34,342 nt of DNA from Hyphochytrium catenoides. Lineage: Eukaryota; Sar; Hyphochytriomycetes; Hyphochytriales; Hyphochytriaceae. This document shows, one piece after another, positions 17,849 to 29,600 of the stretch. The DNA is taken from assembly GCA_900088475.1 (NCBI GenBank), contig FLMG01001637.1:1-34342 (forward strand), read 5' to 3'. The position numbers and the translations under genes are program-made. The notes beneath the pieces were generated by a model. The model searched no databases and was not told the origin of the DNA. It saw only the letters and a list, made by a program, of their open reading frames with translations. How positions within the stretch are numbered: position 1 is the first letter of the stretch; each line of letters begins with the position of its first letter.

Positions 17849-20375
17849 ATGGAGCAGTTCGTCCTGAAGCTGCCCGATGAGCTGGCGGCAAAGACCCGTG
17901 AGATGCTGGCGCAAGGGAAAGTTGAAGATGTTGACTATATTGCCCTGGGTGAGTGCATATTCTCTAGTGTCATAGGAGAACTAGGCCATGCTTTGGTCTC
18001 CTATCCTGTGGCAAGCTACCCAGCCCCCCAATCAATCCAAAAACTGCTCGCCAGCGAAGACGTCTGTTTGACCGATCGACTCTCCCATTTAAAGGCGATA
18101 ACAAGCACTTTGCATTTCGGTTTGCTGGCAAGGAGTACCCCGCTGTATTAGGTATCAGCCATACGTGATGCCGTGTTTCTCCTTCACTGGCTCTAACCAT
18201 GAATCTAAAAGCAAACCTTCCTTGCATCATCGAGACCCATAAAACCTATGACCACGCTACATACTACAAGAGCGGGGAAGTAGGGCAGGTGACTAATCAG
18301 TGTCTTGTTTGAGTCTCCTCCTGCTTTTGATATGTATGTGTACTTCGAATATGCCCCTCTTGTCCTATGTCAACATGGGCGATTAACTGTGAGAGTAAGG
18401 ATTTCGTCTCGTCGTCATCGCTTTCTGTTTGTCGACAACCCTAACTCTCTCCTCATCGGTTCCAGATGATCGTGGTGTTCATGGATGAAGAGGAAATGAA
18501 GAAATTTGAGCAAAGAGAGAAGGCAGACGGGCCAACGTTACCAAGTGGCTTGACGCCTCCCACAACCAACATAGTAAAGCGAAAGTGGGCAAAGACTGCA
18601 CAGCACAAGATAGGAACCTACGATGTAAGTCCTCACTGAAAGAGAGAAGTAAGGAAGCCGAGAGTGGGGAGGATATTACCTCGGAAGTGAAAGACAGGAA
18701 CTCCCAGGCTATCGGCAGCGGATGGGTTGGGTTACACAGGCGATTAAAGGGTTTTGATATCTCCGATGGGTAAACGTACAGACTGCGATAGTAGGAGGTG
18801 TTCCGCTCACTGAAGGACGCATACTAGAAGACTTTGTTGCACTAAAGAGAGTCCGGGAGTTCTACTAAAACGGAATGCTGCAGGCGGCAACCGTCGCAAA
18901 ATTAGAAGATGAGATTGAAAAGATGAAAGCAGGCCCAGTGGAGCAATCAGGTAGGGTCACGACAAACGGATAGGCTTCCACTAGGACTGAGGCCCCAATC
19001 TTCTCTTCTCATTCACAGAGGAGGAGCTTGTAAACTTCGAAGACTACATGGTGGATGCAGAGCATCCGCATGGCGTTGTTATCGACGATGAAGTTGCATT
19101 CTTGCAGCAACACCCTGAGGTACGGACAGCCATGCCTTACCTGACCCTCTTTACCTTTTGAAGCCTTCACTGCCCTTGCTATCCTCTCGCCGTAGCGTCC
19201 TCCGAGCACCACACTACGCTTTTGACCTCAAGAACGCTGACATTTTGCTGCAGATTCTTTTGAGGAAGCTGAGAGAGTCAATGACGGGAGAAGGCGGTCC
19301 GGGTCCCAGTCCGTCTTCACATGTCCCCAGAACAGGTGTTCGAGGGTCACCAGCTCCTTCTGTAGGTACAGGTGCTTCAGGTACATGACCTATAAGTTTG
19401 TTCGGATGAAAAGACTTATCTAGCTCCAGCTATGACATTTTCTCTTTTGGGCCCTACTCCCTTCCTCCTTGATAAGTTGATTTAGGGTTAGCGTTAGAGT
19501 ACATTGTGAAGAACCTCACGGAAGGAGACGACGCGTGCGTCACTTCTATCCACTGTACTTGACTTTAACTGCTTTGCAGTCTTTCTCATGTCTTCCAAAT
19601 AGAAAGAGTGCGTTGCGTTCTATGCTAACTCTAAGATTAAGGACCCATGCGAGCGTCGCCAGCGACGGTTTCCAGTCTATCTCAAAGAGCAGAGAAAGGT
19701 AGAGACGAGTCTTCGGATGATGAAATGGCTCGCGAGATCGAGGCCGAGCTACAGCTTGATGTTGGTGGTATAACAAGTAGGCCCACAACTCCCGGTCTGC
19801 CATCTGCTGGGACGTCACTGTCCATTCAAGGTGGGTGCACAAGGGGAAGTTAGCTGCATTAGTATAAACCCCGTGACAGCGACATGAAATTTGATCATCT
19901 TTGCCATTGCAGGCCAGGAGAACCAGATCATGGTCAAGCAACGCGAACTAGCACGGTTGCGTGAACGGCTGGTAGCGGAAGAGCGTCAGGTGGTGGAGAA
20001 GAGAGCTAAGGCTAATACTACGAATGCAGTTCTCAAGGTAGGGCAATCTTAGTTGATCGTCTTACAGCTAGCTTTCGCCCGCATGTCAACCCATCCCCGG
20101 GCTGACAACTGACAGTCATGACCCCAAATGCCCTGTTATACTCCCTCCACTAACAACTTCCTCTTGTTTCTCCCACCCCATCTCCTTCTATTGCCCGGTA
20201 GCCTCGGTTCGAAAAGAATCTTGAGACTGCCATTCAGGCGGCGGAAGCTACACGGAAGGCCATTCAAAAGGTAAACGATTATGCCTTCCAATCTCTGTTC
20301 TTGACCCTTCTGACTCCCTCTGGCTCTTGACTTATTTCTTTTGAGTAGCTGGAGCAGGAGCTTCGGTCGGCTTAA
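17849..20375 (+). CDS. TAF7: TFIID subunit TAF7
   Basis: Subunit of general transcription factor TFIID, partner and regulator of TAF1. Exons: 17849 to about 17952, about 18024-18151, 18212-18288, 18466-18624, 18884-18950, 19019-19119, 19254-19380, 19642-19830, 19913-20037, 20202-20270, 20349-20375. The TAF7 N domain is clear: MEQFVLKLPDELA, FRFAGKEYPAVL, ANLPCIIETHKTYDH, YKSGEVGQ and MIVVFMDEEE. An acidic middle (FEDYMVDAEHPHGVVIDDE) and a C-terminal coiled coil (RELARLRERLVAEERQVVEK; LKPRFEKNLETAIQAAEATR) match human TAF7 layout. The first intron is unresolved. The best donor, GTGAGT at 17949, does not join the RRRLFDR exon in frame, so I used the weaker GTGCAT at 17953 with acceptor 18023. 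The intron 18625-18883 could contain a further small exon. Family identity is firm. Confidence 0.9.
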
Positions 20376-20611
20376 AAATGCGATGGAGCGGATCTGAGGG
20401 GACTGGCTAAAATAACAGACTATTACAGGACAAAACTGCAAATACTTGCTATTGATGGGCTCATAAGAGTGACTGAGCCATAGGTTAATCTAGTGGAGGC
20501 GAAAAGACGGACAGAGGGACGGGGGGAGAGATATAGGAGCATCTGATTTGGAAGTCGGCTTAGGGCTGGAAATGATAAGCAAGCACACGACAAGCAAGGT
20601 GGACTTGGGCG
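20376..20611. other. convergent intergenic region, TAF7 and FANCM
   Basis: 236 bp between two facing stop codons. Purine-rich on the plus strand around 20495-20535. No coding exon or RNA gene is seen. Confidence 0.55.
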
Positions 20612-23600
20612 TCAAGGCTTGCCCTGGAGCTGAGCAAGTAGGCGTGGGTTTTTAGAAGCGAGTTTGCGAAGGGCCTCCTTCCTCTTTTCTTCCAACATGG
20701 CACGCTTTGCTTCCTCGTCTTGAGTTGATGACGAGCAATGGTTGAAAGGAGTAAAGGACTGAAGATAAATGTACGGACAGTTGTGGCGGCAACAAATGAT
20801 GTGATGAGGAATTTGTCAGGTGGCTTTTCCCACATAAGCCAATGGTCAATACTACTACCCACCGAACTATTGCTGGGTAACTCCTTCTTGTTGTTCTGCT
20901 GCGTCGGACACGAACTTGGCGCCTGTACGTACATCGTTAAGGGGATTGAAATAATGAAAGGAACAGCTATTTTACCTTGAGAATTGTTCTGCTGCGCTCG
21001 ACATAACCGTCGTGCTGGTAAGTAAGGCACCGTACGCAGCGCGGGAGAGTAGCAAGTCGCAAAACGAGGAGGGTAAGTATCGGTCGCATTTGAGTTGTCT
21101 CTGAGACGCCCATACCGCTTGGAAGCTCCTAGGAGGAATATCCTGCCCTTTGGCAGCCTTATGTAAGTTGCCGGCTGTGGGCTTTGGCGTAAAGCACTTG
21201 CTAAGCCTGGTGGGGGCGATCTCCTCATTTGGCCCTTCAATTCTTGATTTATTAACTCTAAGGGGGATGGGACCGTATGAGACACATGATGGTTATCGGG
21301 GACAACAAAGACAGTGCTTTCAGAATGGCGACAATTCAGCAGAGGCATTGAGCTAAAGCAAAGCTGGAAATGGAACGTAGGTAAATCTACGAAGAGAGGG
21401 GCACACTAAGCTCGAAGTGAGTCTAGGATCGACACTTAAAGAGAACCACTGCCGCAAAGGCGGCGCGAACCTTACCTTGGAGTGAAGGGTGACAGTAGCT
21501 GGAAAGTATGTTTCTTGCTATGAAGCCTGTGCCTGTCTTGGTAGCAGCTCTGGCACATGAGGAAGGCCACACATTGTTGGCACTGGTAATAAGATAGAGT
21601 CGATCTCGAGTAAGCTGACGATGCAACGTGGCACCGGCTACACTTCAGATCATAATAAGCCGATGGCGAGTGAGTTGGACCTTGAAAGAGACGTCAGACA
21701 AGTCTTGAAATGGAGAACTTCATATCAGAGGAAGAATCAGTAGCAAATGATGAGAGGACCAGACAATGACAAAGACTATATTATCCAATAGCAGGAGAGT
21801 CGTTTTAGAAAATCGTACTAATAGAACAACTTCATATCAGACATTTGGCCGGAGTCCCTGCCAACTCACCATTGCCAGCTCCAGTAGATTCGTCAACGTC
21901 AATGTCTGGAGTGACTACCTCATCTCCCTCCACTACGTCGGCGCCACCTTCTAAAAGAGAGCGAACGATAGGCATTTGATCCATATTTAGTCGCCGCTCA
22001 GCTCCTCTTCGAACCCCAACAACAGGCGGAGAGGATATCAATGACTCTACATATACAGCCTAGGACATGCGCAGCGGTAAGTTTGGAGCGATATTTGATA
22101 AGACCTCCGAAAAGGAGGTTCATGAGGCCCGGAGCTGGATAAGATGGGCATAATGGAGAAACCAATCAACAGGTAACCGGGCTCAAAGACCATCGTAGTT
22201 TGTTTTAGAGCAAGACGCCTCAAGATCAGTAATAAACTTCATAGCATTTTTGCCTCAATCAACTGAGGGAACAAGCAGTTCTGACGGATTTCCAGCATAG
22301 GCCGCCGATAAGCAATCGAAAATGTTGCGCAACCTGGCACTCACTTGCATTGCTCTAAAATCGGGAGTTTCTTGATCCTCGGTCCCGTGATCAATGAAGC
22401 TGCCATCAATGCTATTGTTGTCATCGTCTTCTTCGTCATCGCCAGACTGAAGTAAGAGTGTACAAGTAGAGGCCGTGGATATTATCACCGAGGAGAAGGG
22501 TTTTGCGCATTGTTGGAGGATGAAACGATAACAGAGTATAAAGCCAATAACACATAGAGAAGAGGTGCAGCAGAATAGTTGTGTCTAAGCAATTGAATCA
22601 CTTGTTGGAAACAGCCATCCGCGAGGGTTGAGAAGGTAGATATACAGAGTGACCGTACATCAGAGCCGGAAACCTCAGCCTCCTCGTCGCCGTAAGTCTC
22701 GCCGATGACAGCTTTTCTCTTTTTCCAATCAACGTGGTCCGGCTTGCGTTTCCGTTTTTTACTTTCCCTTCGTTCCCCAACTTGTAGGGGCCTGTGATCT
22801 GAAATGTCCCTTCCTGATTCATCCTTCGCCTTCGCTTCTCCGGTTTTCTGCAACCTCTTCAACCTTTGTGGCCGGTCCACTAGCTGGTCAGCCTACGAAG
22901 CTAATACTTAGAACCGATTTAAAACACTGCAAGCTTCGAAAACGTTTTAAGGCCCAGATGGCAACCGAAGAAAACATCAGGAACTCAAATCTTGCGAGGG
23001 GAGGGAATACTGAAGTACCTTCTTTAGGCGCAAACCCTGTTTCTTGGTCGCCGGAGGCACCGCCCGAGCCCCTTGGGGTTCTGTGAGAACATTCGCGCAC
23101 AGCCATTAAGTAGCAGCCTCAAGCGACCACGTGGCTTTAGGATTCAGATACCTGGAGAGCCATCGTCGATCACTTGCCGCCTTTTCACTCCTCTAATAAC
23201 CTTGATAGGTGTGAAGTCTGGGCTATCTTCATTGTCTGAGATCCCGCCTTCATTGCCTCTTTTGTCGCCCATCTCTTGTGGGGCGGTTCTGATGCACTGC
23301 CACTCTCGGTTACCGTGATCTGAGCAACTTCGATCTTCGCACCGCACCATTTCATGAAACTTTCCCCCAGAATGATGTGGACAGTAGGCCTCGTAGAACA
23401 CTTCCCTTCTCGCAAGATCCTCTCTCTGCAGATCATGCGACAAGCAATGAATTCAAAAAAAAGGGCAACTCACTATTGCTAAATGTGTCCCGGGCATCAG
23501 ACGAGAGGTAAGCACGGAGGTAACCACTCTATCTCAGCCGCAAGAAAGGTACAGAGTATACCTCAACAAATTTCTGTCCATTGTCTAAACCACAGAGTGG

Positions 23601-26600
23601 ATGGAAGCAGTTGTCACAATCCTGCACTGCACAGTCAATGACGCAGCCGCGTTCGGTACGACAGACCGTGCACAGTGAGAGATGGGAACATTCTGGCTGT
23701 GGGAGAAATGTTGAACACTGTAAGCCCAGAAAGTTGACGCATAAATCCAAAGGCGTGGAATGGTCCTACCAGCTCTCTGACAGACAGAGGTCTAAGCTTT
23801 TCATCGAACTTTATGGCGGGCACCCACAGGGCACATACAACATGCACCCAATCTCCATCTGAAAAGACAAAGGAGTGTTATCAGTTAGAATATCGTGTGG
23901 AACTTGTAAGAGCCTCAAGCACCGCAATGCTTGTGATAGCGTACCTGCTGTAGCCTTAAGAGCTCCCCCAGGTCGTGGGCAAACTCGACACCGGGGAACA
24001 GGTGACAGTGGAGACTCATCCCGCTGGATACAAGCCTGGGATAGATTGAGAGCGAATTAGCAAATTGATAAAACTCATTTGAAAGCCGTGAAAGAGAAGA
24101 AGCATTGACTGTTAGCCACATTAGCGAAAAGTTCCACGTCGTGCTACCAGTCACATTCGCGAAGGGTTCGCACGTCGTACTAGAACCAGAAGAGACTCGT
24201 ACTGAGAGCCCTGCGAAAGAGGAAAGTGTGAAAGGATGGTACCTCGCAGAACCATGCGCCCTGTGGGACTGCATCAATACCTACATTGAGATAGCATGTT
24301 AGTTGCTATATATGTCTTGAAGCGCGGACTGGTAGCCCTTTACTTAACATATCGACCCTCTCACCCAGAGACAACCCCGGCCTCCCAACCCCTTACTCCC
24401 TTTCTGTCTAGCACGTTACCGTAGCAGTTTTGGTGCACTCCAATGTCGCAACGATCACAAAAAACGATCTCGTCATTCTCATAAGCTTCTCGGCCTCTAC
24501 AGACAGAGCAAAATTCGCTATCCAGATCGTCTACGGGCTTCACAGGATTGCCATTCATTGAGCGAGCGTTCTGGTCACACTCTATGGGCCATGGCGCAGG
24601 CTCTGCTACTGTAACGGCAAGAGAACTACTGGATGGACCCACAGGTTTCTCTGCGTTGAAGGAACGCTCACCTGGAAGAGCAAAAGAGTGAACAGGAGAA
24701 AGCTGGAGCTTATCCGATGCAAGGGATAGTCTGGGGCACTGTTCAGCTGTTGCCTGCCTTGAAAGCCCTATCAGGACTGCAGTCTCGACGTTAAGACGAG
24801 AAATTGACTCTACAGGCTTGACCGCAACTGACTCTACAGCCTTAGCCAAGATTGGAGAAGCTTGTCCCATTCCTTCAATCTGCTCTCCTGTGGAAGCTTG
24901 GGAAGCGGTCCAGGTCTTCTTTGCTTTCTGCTGCTGAATCTGGCAACTCTCAAATTCTGGAGCTATAACGCTAGCTGTGGTGTCGTGTGTAGCTTTCGGC
25001 GAGCTTGAATCCTTGGCATTCACTTGGCTAGTTCCTCTCTGCATAGCTGGCCAATTTTCCTTTTCATTGATTTCGGGAGGTCTTTCCACAGACCTTGGCT
25101 CATTTCGTGACGGGAGGGGCTCAGCCGAAAAGAAAGGGTTAGGAGGTGGTGGCCTCAAAAGGGCTGCACATCTGCGAGCTGGCTGGCAAGGAGTATTGCC
25201 TCCAGTCAGGAAGGGAGACAAAAAGGTGTCAAAAGGAAGAAAGGTGGTGTCTTCGCTGGACTTCCACTTCTTCGTAGCCTTGTTTGGGCTCTTCCGTGTA
25301 GCACGATGTTCTAGTCCTGCCAATGGTGTTGTTTCATTGCCCAACCCCCGTCGATCTTCCTCCATTTGGTGATCTGGCAATATTTTGGCATTTGACCTTG
25401 TCCACCTCTCAGCAGCTCGGACGAGGGGAGGATCCACAGATTCTACTGTGCTCTCAATCCCCCGACCACGCATCCCTACCACTGAGTCGGAGACAGGGGA
25501 TCCCAGCTGGTGAACTGTTGGAAGCTGAGGTTCATGACTCTTTGCGCTCAGTGCCGGGTGCTTCCCCCTATCTCCTGCTTTATCTTCGACAAACGTATCC
25601 CCGTCATTGTCCGTTCTGTCCTCATCAGAATCTGAATCTAGGGTGACGGGAGCTAGGCAACGCTGGCGAGAAGGTGCGTTTTCCTCTCTCTTCTTTGTCA
25701 GCGTTTGCATGCAAGCCTCCATCTCTTTCTCTTCGTACATCACTAACCATTCTTCATCCCGAATGAACTGGACGAGGTGTCGCAGGGCAGACGCGCTAAA
25801 AGATTAAGAGTACGTGAATGACATGAAGGGGCGCAGGATAGAACGAAACAAAGGAGGAGGAGACTCACGAGAGTGTGACTGGCGCGACTGCTTACTAAGA
25901 AAACAGAACATCAAAAGGGCAATTCTGCCGATCTCAGGAGAGAGTAAGAGCACAGTGCCCATGAGATGATTAGACAAAATCAGACGTAAAGTCAACGCAT
26001 AGACGTCAGAGAAATGAGCGTTCTCCACGCTTCTCACAGACCTTGCAGAATGCCCGACTCTGCACGTAGGAGCATCGTTAAGGACATTTCCCAAATAAGC
26101 TGTTACGCTGAGTGGAGGTGGCCGGGGGTCCGCTTTCAGCATCTGCAAAGCCCGCTCTTCTTCAACTGCATCCAAGCCCCAGTCCTGCAGGCGATTGCTC
26201 CTTTTACCTCCAAGGCTGACGTTAGGTCCCTGTTTGCTACTGCTCCGTTTCTTCCCTCTACCACCCACCTAAGAATTAGGCGTTAGATCCAAAACAAGGA
26301 AAGTTTAAGTTTGCTGCCGAGCTGCTGCTGCCGCTTACTTGTGAAAGATGCCACTCTGATATTTCAATCCGCTGCTCCACCAACTCTGGCTGAATATGGT
26401 CTGGGATCATCCTTGGCGAATGAGCATAGAGATTAAACTGTCCCAGAATATCAGTTAAGTATGAGTATCAAAGGCCGCACGCATAGAAGTCAGATTCTTT
26501 GTGCAATATATGAGCCTTGATGTGTGCTGGATAGGAATCAAAGAAGAAACACCGCTTTCCACACGAAGAGACAGATGGTATCGTAATAACAAAAATTGAT

Positions 26601-29600
26601 AGGGTCAACATTTGTGGCCTTGTAACAGCTCCAAGTACCTTCGAGCACCGTAGGGCGCCTGAAATGCTCTTGGCAGAGCTTGCACTCGCTTTCAACTTTT
26701 TCTCTTCTGCACCCTCTGTAACCAGGATCATTACCTGTGGTCCACAGTATAGGGTACTCTCTTAGAAGAGAAACAATGGGTCCATTTTGGGAAAAGAGAA
26801 CACTGAGTAGCTCGACAACGCGTAAACTTGAGTACAATAGAGGAAAGAAAAGGCGCCCGAAGGGGGAGGAAAGGAGTGAGGAAGGAAGGAGGAAAAAGAA
26901 GGGAAAGTCTACCTTGCCATGCCTCTTCCTTCCTGTTCTGCCCATTCTTTGTATCATTCGGGTGGCAGAGGTAAGTGCGTCAAAGGATATGATCAGATCC
27001 ACTTCGCCAATATCCAGCCCCTCTTCTGCAATGCAGGTCGCAACCAGCACATTGTACTCTCCCTTCTTAAAGGATTCAATGATCTGCTGTTGCTCTTTCT
27101 GCGTTTGCCCCTTAACTGTTGCCTTCTTTTGCTGCTCTTCGTAGAATTCATTGTCATCAAATGTCCCTCCGTGGCCCGCCTTTGGTTTCTTTAGACGAGT
27201 ACCCTGTCCTACGAACTCCTTGGGCTTGATGAGTGGATGGGGTGACTTATTCAACGTATCGATGATCTCCTGCACGCTGTCTCGGAACTGACTGAACACT
27301 ATCACTTTCGTGTCCGACGAAGTTGAGCTCTGCTACCAGCAACCGCGGACTTTGTAAGCATACAATAGAAGGAACGGAAAGCTAGATAGTTAAGAGCCGA
27401 TAGTTAATCGTAAACGAGTGGTCATTGGACATAATGGGCCTCGTGACCATTACACCAGAAAGTTATGGCCACTCAGCTCTCCCAGCCTTGCAGTAGAGTA
27501 GGACACGCTCACCGTATGCCCGCTTTCCATGTCGTCCCGATTCCTTGCTTTTCTGACAAAGTGCTCGACCAGGATCTCCCTGAGTTTGAACAGTTTCGGA
27601 TGTGCAGAACGCCCACTCCCAAAACTCTTAACCTAGGAGGGATTGCAATGGAAGCATGTTAGACGAGGGAGATAGTACAGAATCCGTCAGCCATCGCCCA
27701 GGAGGCAAAGATAGGAATACAGCTTAGGGGTGCTCAACCTCCTCCATTAGCATCTTGAATTGTTCAGTCTGTGTCAGTTGTAGCTTTCCCCTGGAACCTT
27801 GGCCTCTACGAGTCTGCTCCATCATATTTTCTAAATATTGGCGTAAACTTCCAACTCCATGGCTCAAGAGGAGCTTTCGGCCATGCACAAGCGAGGTCAA
27901 CAACCCCAGGTCGGCCTCTATAGCTCCAATGCTGAAATTGTAACATGTAAAGAGAGCCAAGAAGAGTCAAAGAGGCGAGTCAGAATGGAAGGTCCAAGTC
28001 TTGACAGGTGAACAAGGGATTCAGAGGGCTGACAAAAAAGATACAAATAAACTTCAAAGCTAATCAGGGTCAGCAGGCGACTAACTCTAGGCCTGGCAAG
28101 TGGTGAAAGAAAGGGGGCCCTACTTTGCATTGTTGACACAGTTCGGCGGGTTCGTCCTTAGCCTCTCTTTTAGGAAAAGAAGCTGCTGGGTATTGATTGC
28201 GGATGGCTCTTTAGTGAAAAGGACGCCAAAGGCAGAGAGGCGAGAGATAGCCGGTCTCATAATCTCAGCATAAAGATTGCTCACTCGCTGGATCTCAGGG
28301 GTCAGGGTGCACCTAATCACAATCTCCTGTGTGTGAGCGAAGCAGTGGCGAGTGAGTTTGGCTAGTGAGCATCAAGAAAAAGGAGCTATACTCTGGTCAA
28401 GCAACTGTGCTACACTTGCTAAAACCCAGTATCCCATATTGTGAATTGAGCATTAAGTCGGTGTGACTCAATGGGTGTCCTAACGGCACCTGTCTTTGCT
28501 TCATATGCTGCCGGACATCAGGATCGTTGGCATCCTTGCATTCTATGTGAGATATCAGAAGGTTGTTCAGGACATTCTGTACCACCTCCGCCTTGGACCC
28601 AGGCGTAGCACTCAAGGCTAGAACTCTAAAAAATCTATGTCGCGCGAGAATGAGCCGGATGACGGCGCAGTATGCGTAGTTGCCCGTGGCTCTGTGGGCC
28701 TCGTCAATTACGAGGCACACGAATTGCTTGGGGTCACAGATTCCCTTTTCTAGGTCGTTCTGCAGACTTTGAGGAGTGCAATAGAATACCCGCCTGCTTT
28801 TCCAGAGTCGAGCTCTTTCTGTTGGATGTACTGAACCCTACGTAAGGAGCAATAATATCAAGAAGAGTCACCACCAAGTGCCAACGACACTCTTCAGTCC
28901 CGGGTTAGGTTGAGAGAAGAGGACGTAAAACTGGGGGACATTTAGGGATAATAGAATTCGATGAGACGATGAGGGATGAAAAGAGCCAGTACTCGCGGTC
29001 AGAGTAAGAACTTCGTTTGGACCAAACCTGCAGTTCAGCAGTGTCTTCTTGTGGGATGGCGGTAATGTTATGACAGGCTTCGATTTGTTGGGACACCAGC
29101 GGCTTCGTTGGCGCCATAAAGCAGACCTTCCCTCTGGGAAACCAGCGATAATAGTTGAACATGACCACCGCCGCAATCAACGTTTTACCAAGCCCCGTAG
29201 GGAGGGAAACGAGAGTGTTTCTGAAAAGGGCCTAAGAGACAAAATGAGCCCGGCACATACTGTTCACCACGCTTTGCTTCTCTCAAAGACCTTCCTTGCT
29301 ACCTACGGTCTTTCTGGTACCATTTGCTGGCACCTGGTGCGACGCATCGTCATACCATATCTCAGGTTCGTATCATGAGTACCGCCTACAACCTCTTAGA
29401 CCGTTCCTTACCCTATGATGTCCGGGCTACTTCTTCGCACGTACTAAAACAGAGAGTGCCTTACCTTCTCAACTATTTGCTGCTGATAAGCCCGGACTGG
29501 GTAGTTTGTGGGATAGATCCAGTACTCCGCTGCTTCCTCGTCACAGATGGAGAATTCATTTGGCGACATTGGATGTTCATCATCAGCACTCTCTTGCCGT

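Noticed and set aside
18585-18773. Plus-strand frame after TAF7 exon 4 (reads ESGEDITSEVKDRN)
   Set aside because: It is in another frame from exon 4, which has a good donor at 18625. The exons on either side join in phase 0 without it.
20560-21348. A single 262-residue minus-strand ORF as its own gene
   Set aside because: It runs through several canonical introns. Its 5' part joins the ZZ exon and the true last exon reads [13 protein letters not shown] in another frame with a stop at 20612.
21423-21626. Alternative frame over the ZZ exon (reads [14 protein letters not shown])
   Set aside because: The frame starting at 21680 gives the regular Cys/His spacing and fits the donor phase from exon 22.
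25860-25910. Extra 22 or 26 nt Ser/Arg-rich micro-exon in the FANCM intron before exon 12
   Set aside because: Neither size keeps the phase needed by the next exon.
24420-26042. Splitting the minus-strand locus into a FANCM gene and a separate JADE/BRPF-like PHD gene
   Set aside because: The helicase exon ending at 26042 joins the 25795 exon in phase, the interval is an ordinary intron length, and the FANCM C-terminal motif comes after the PHDs. It remains the main alternative until RNA is seen.
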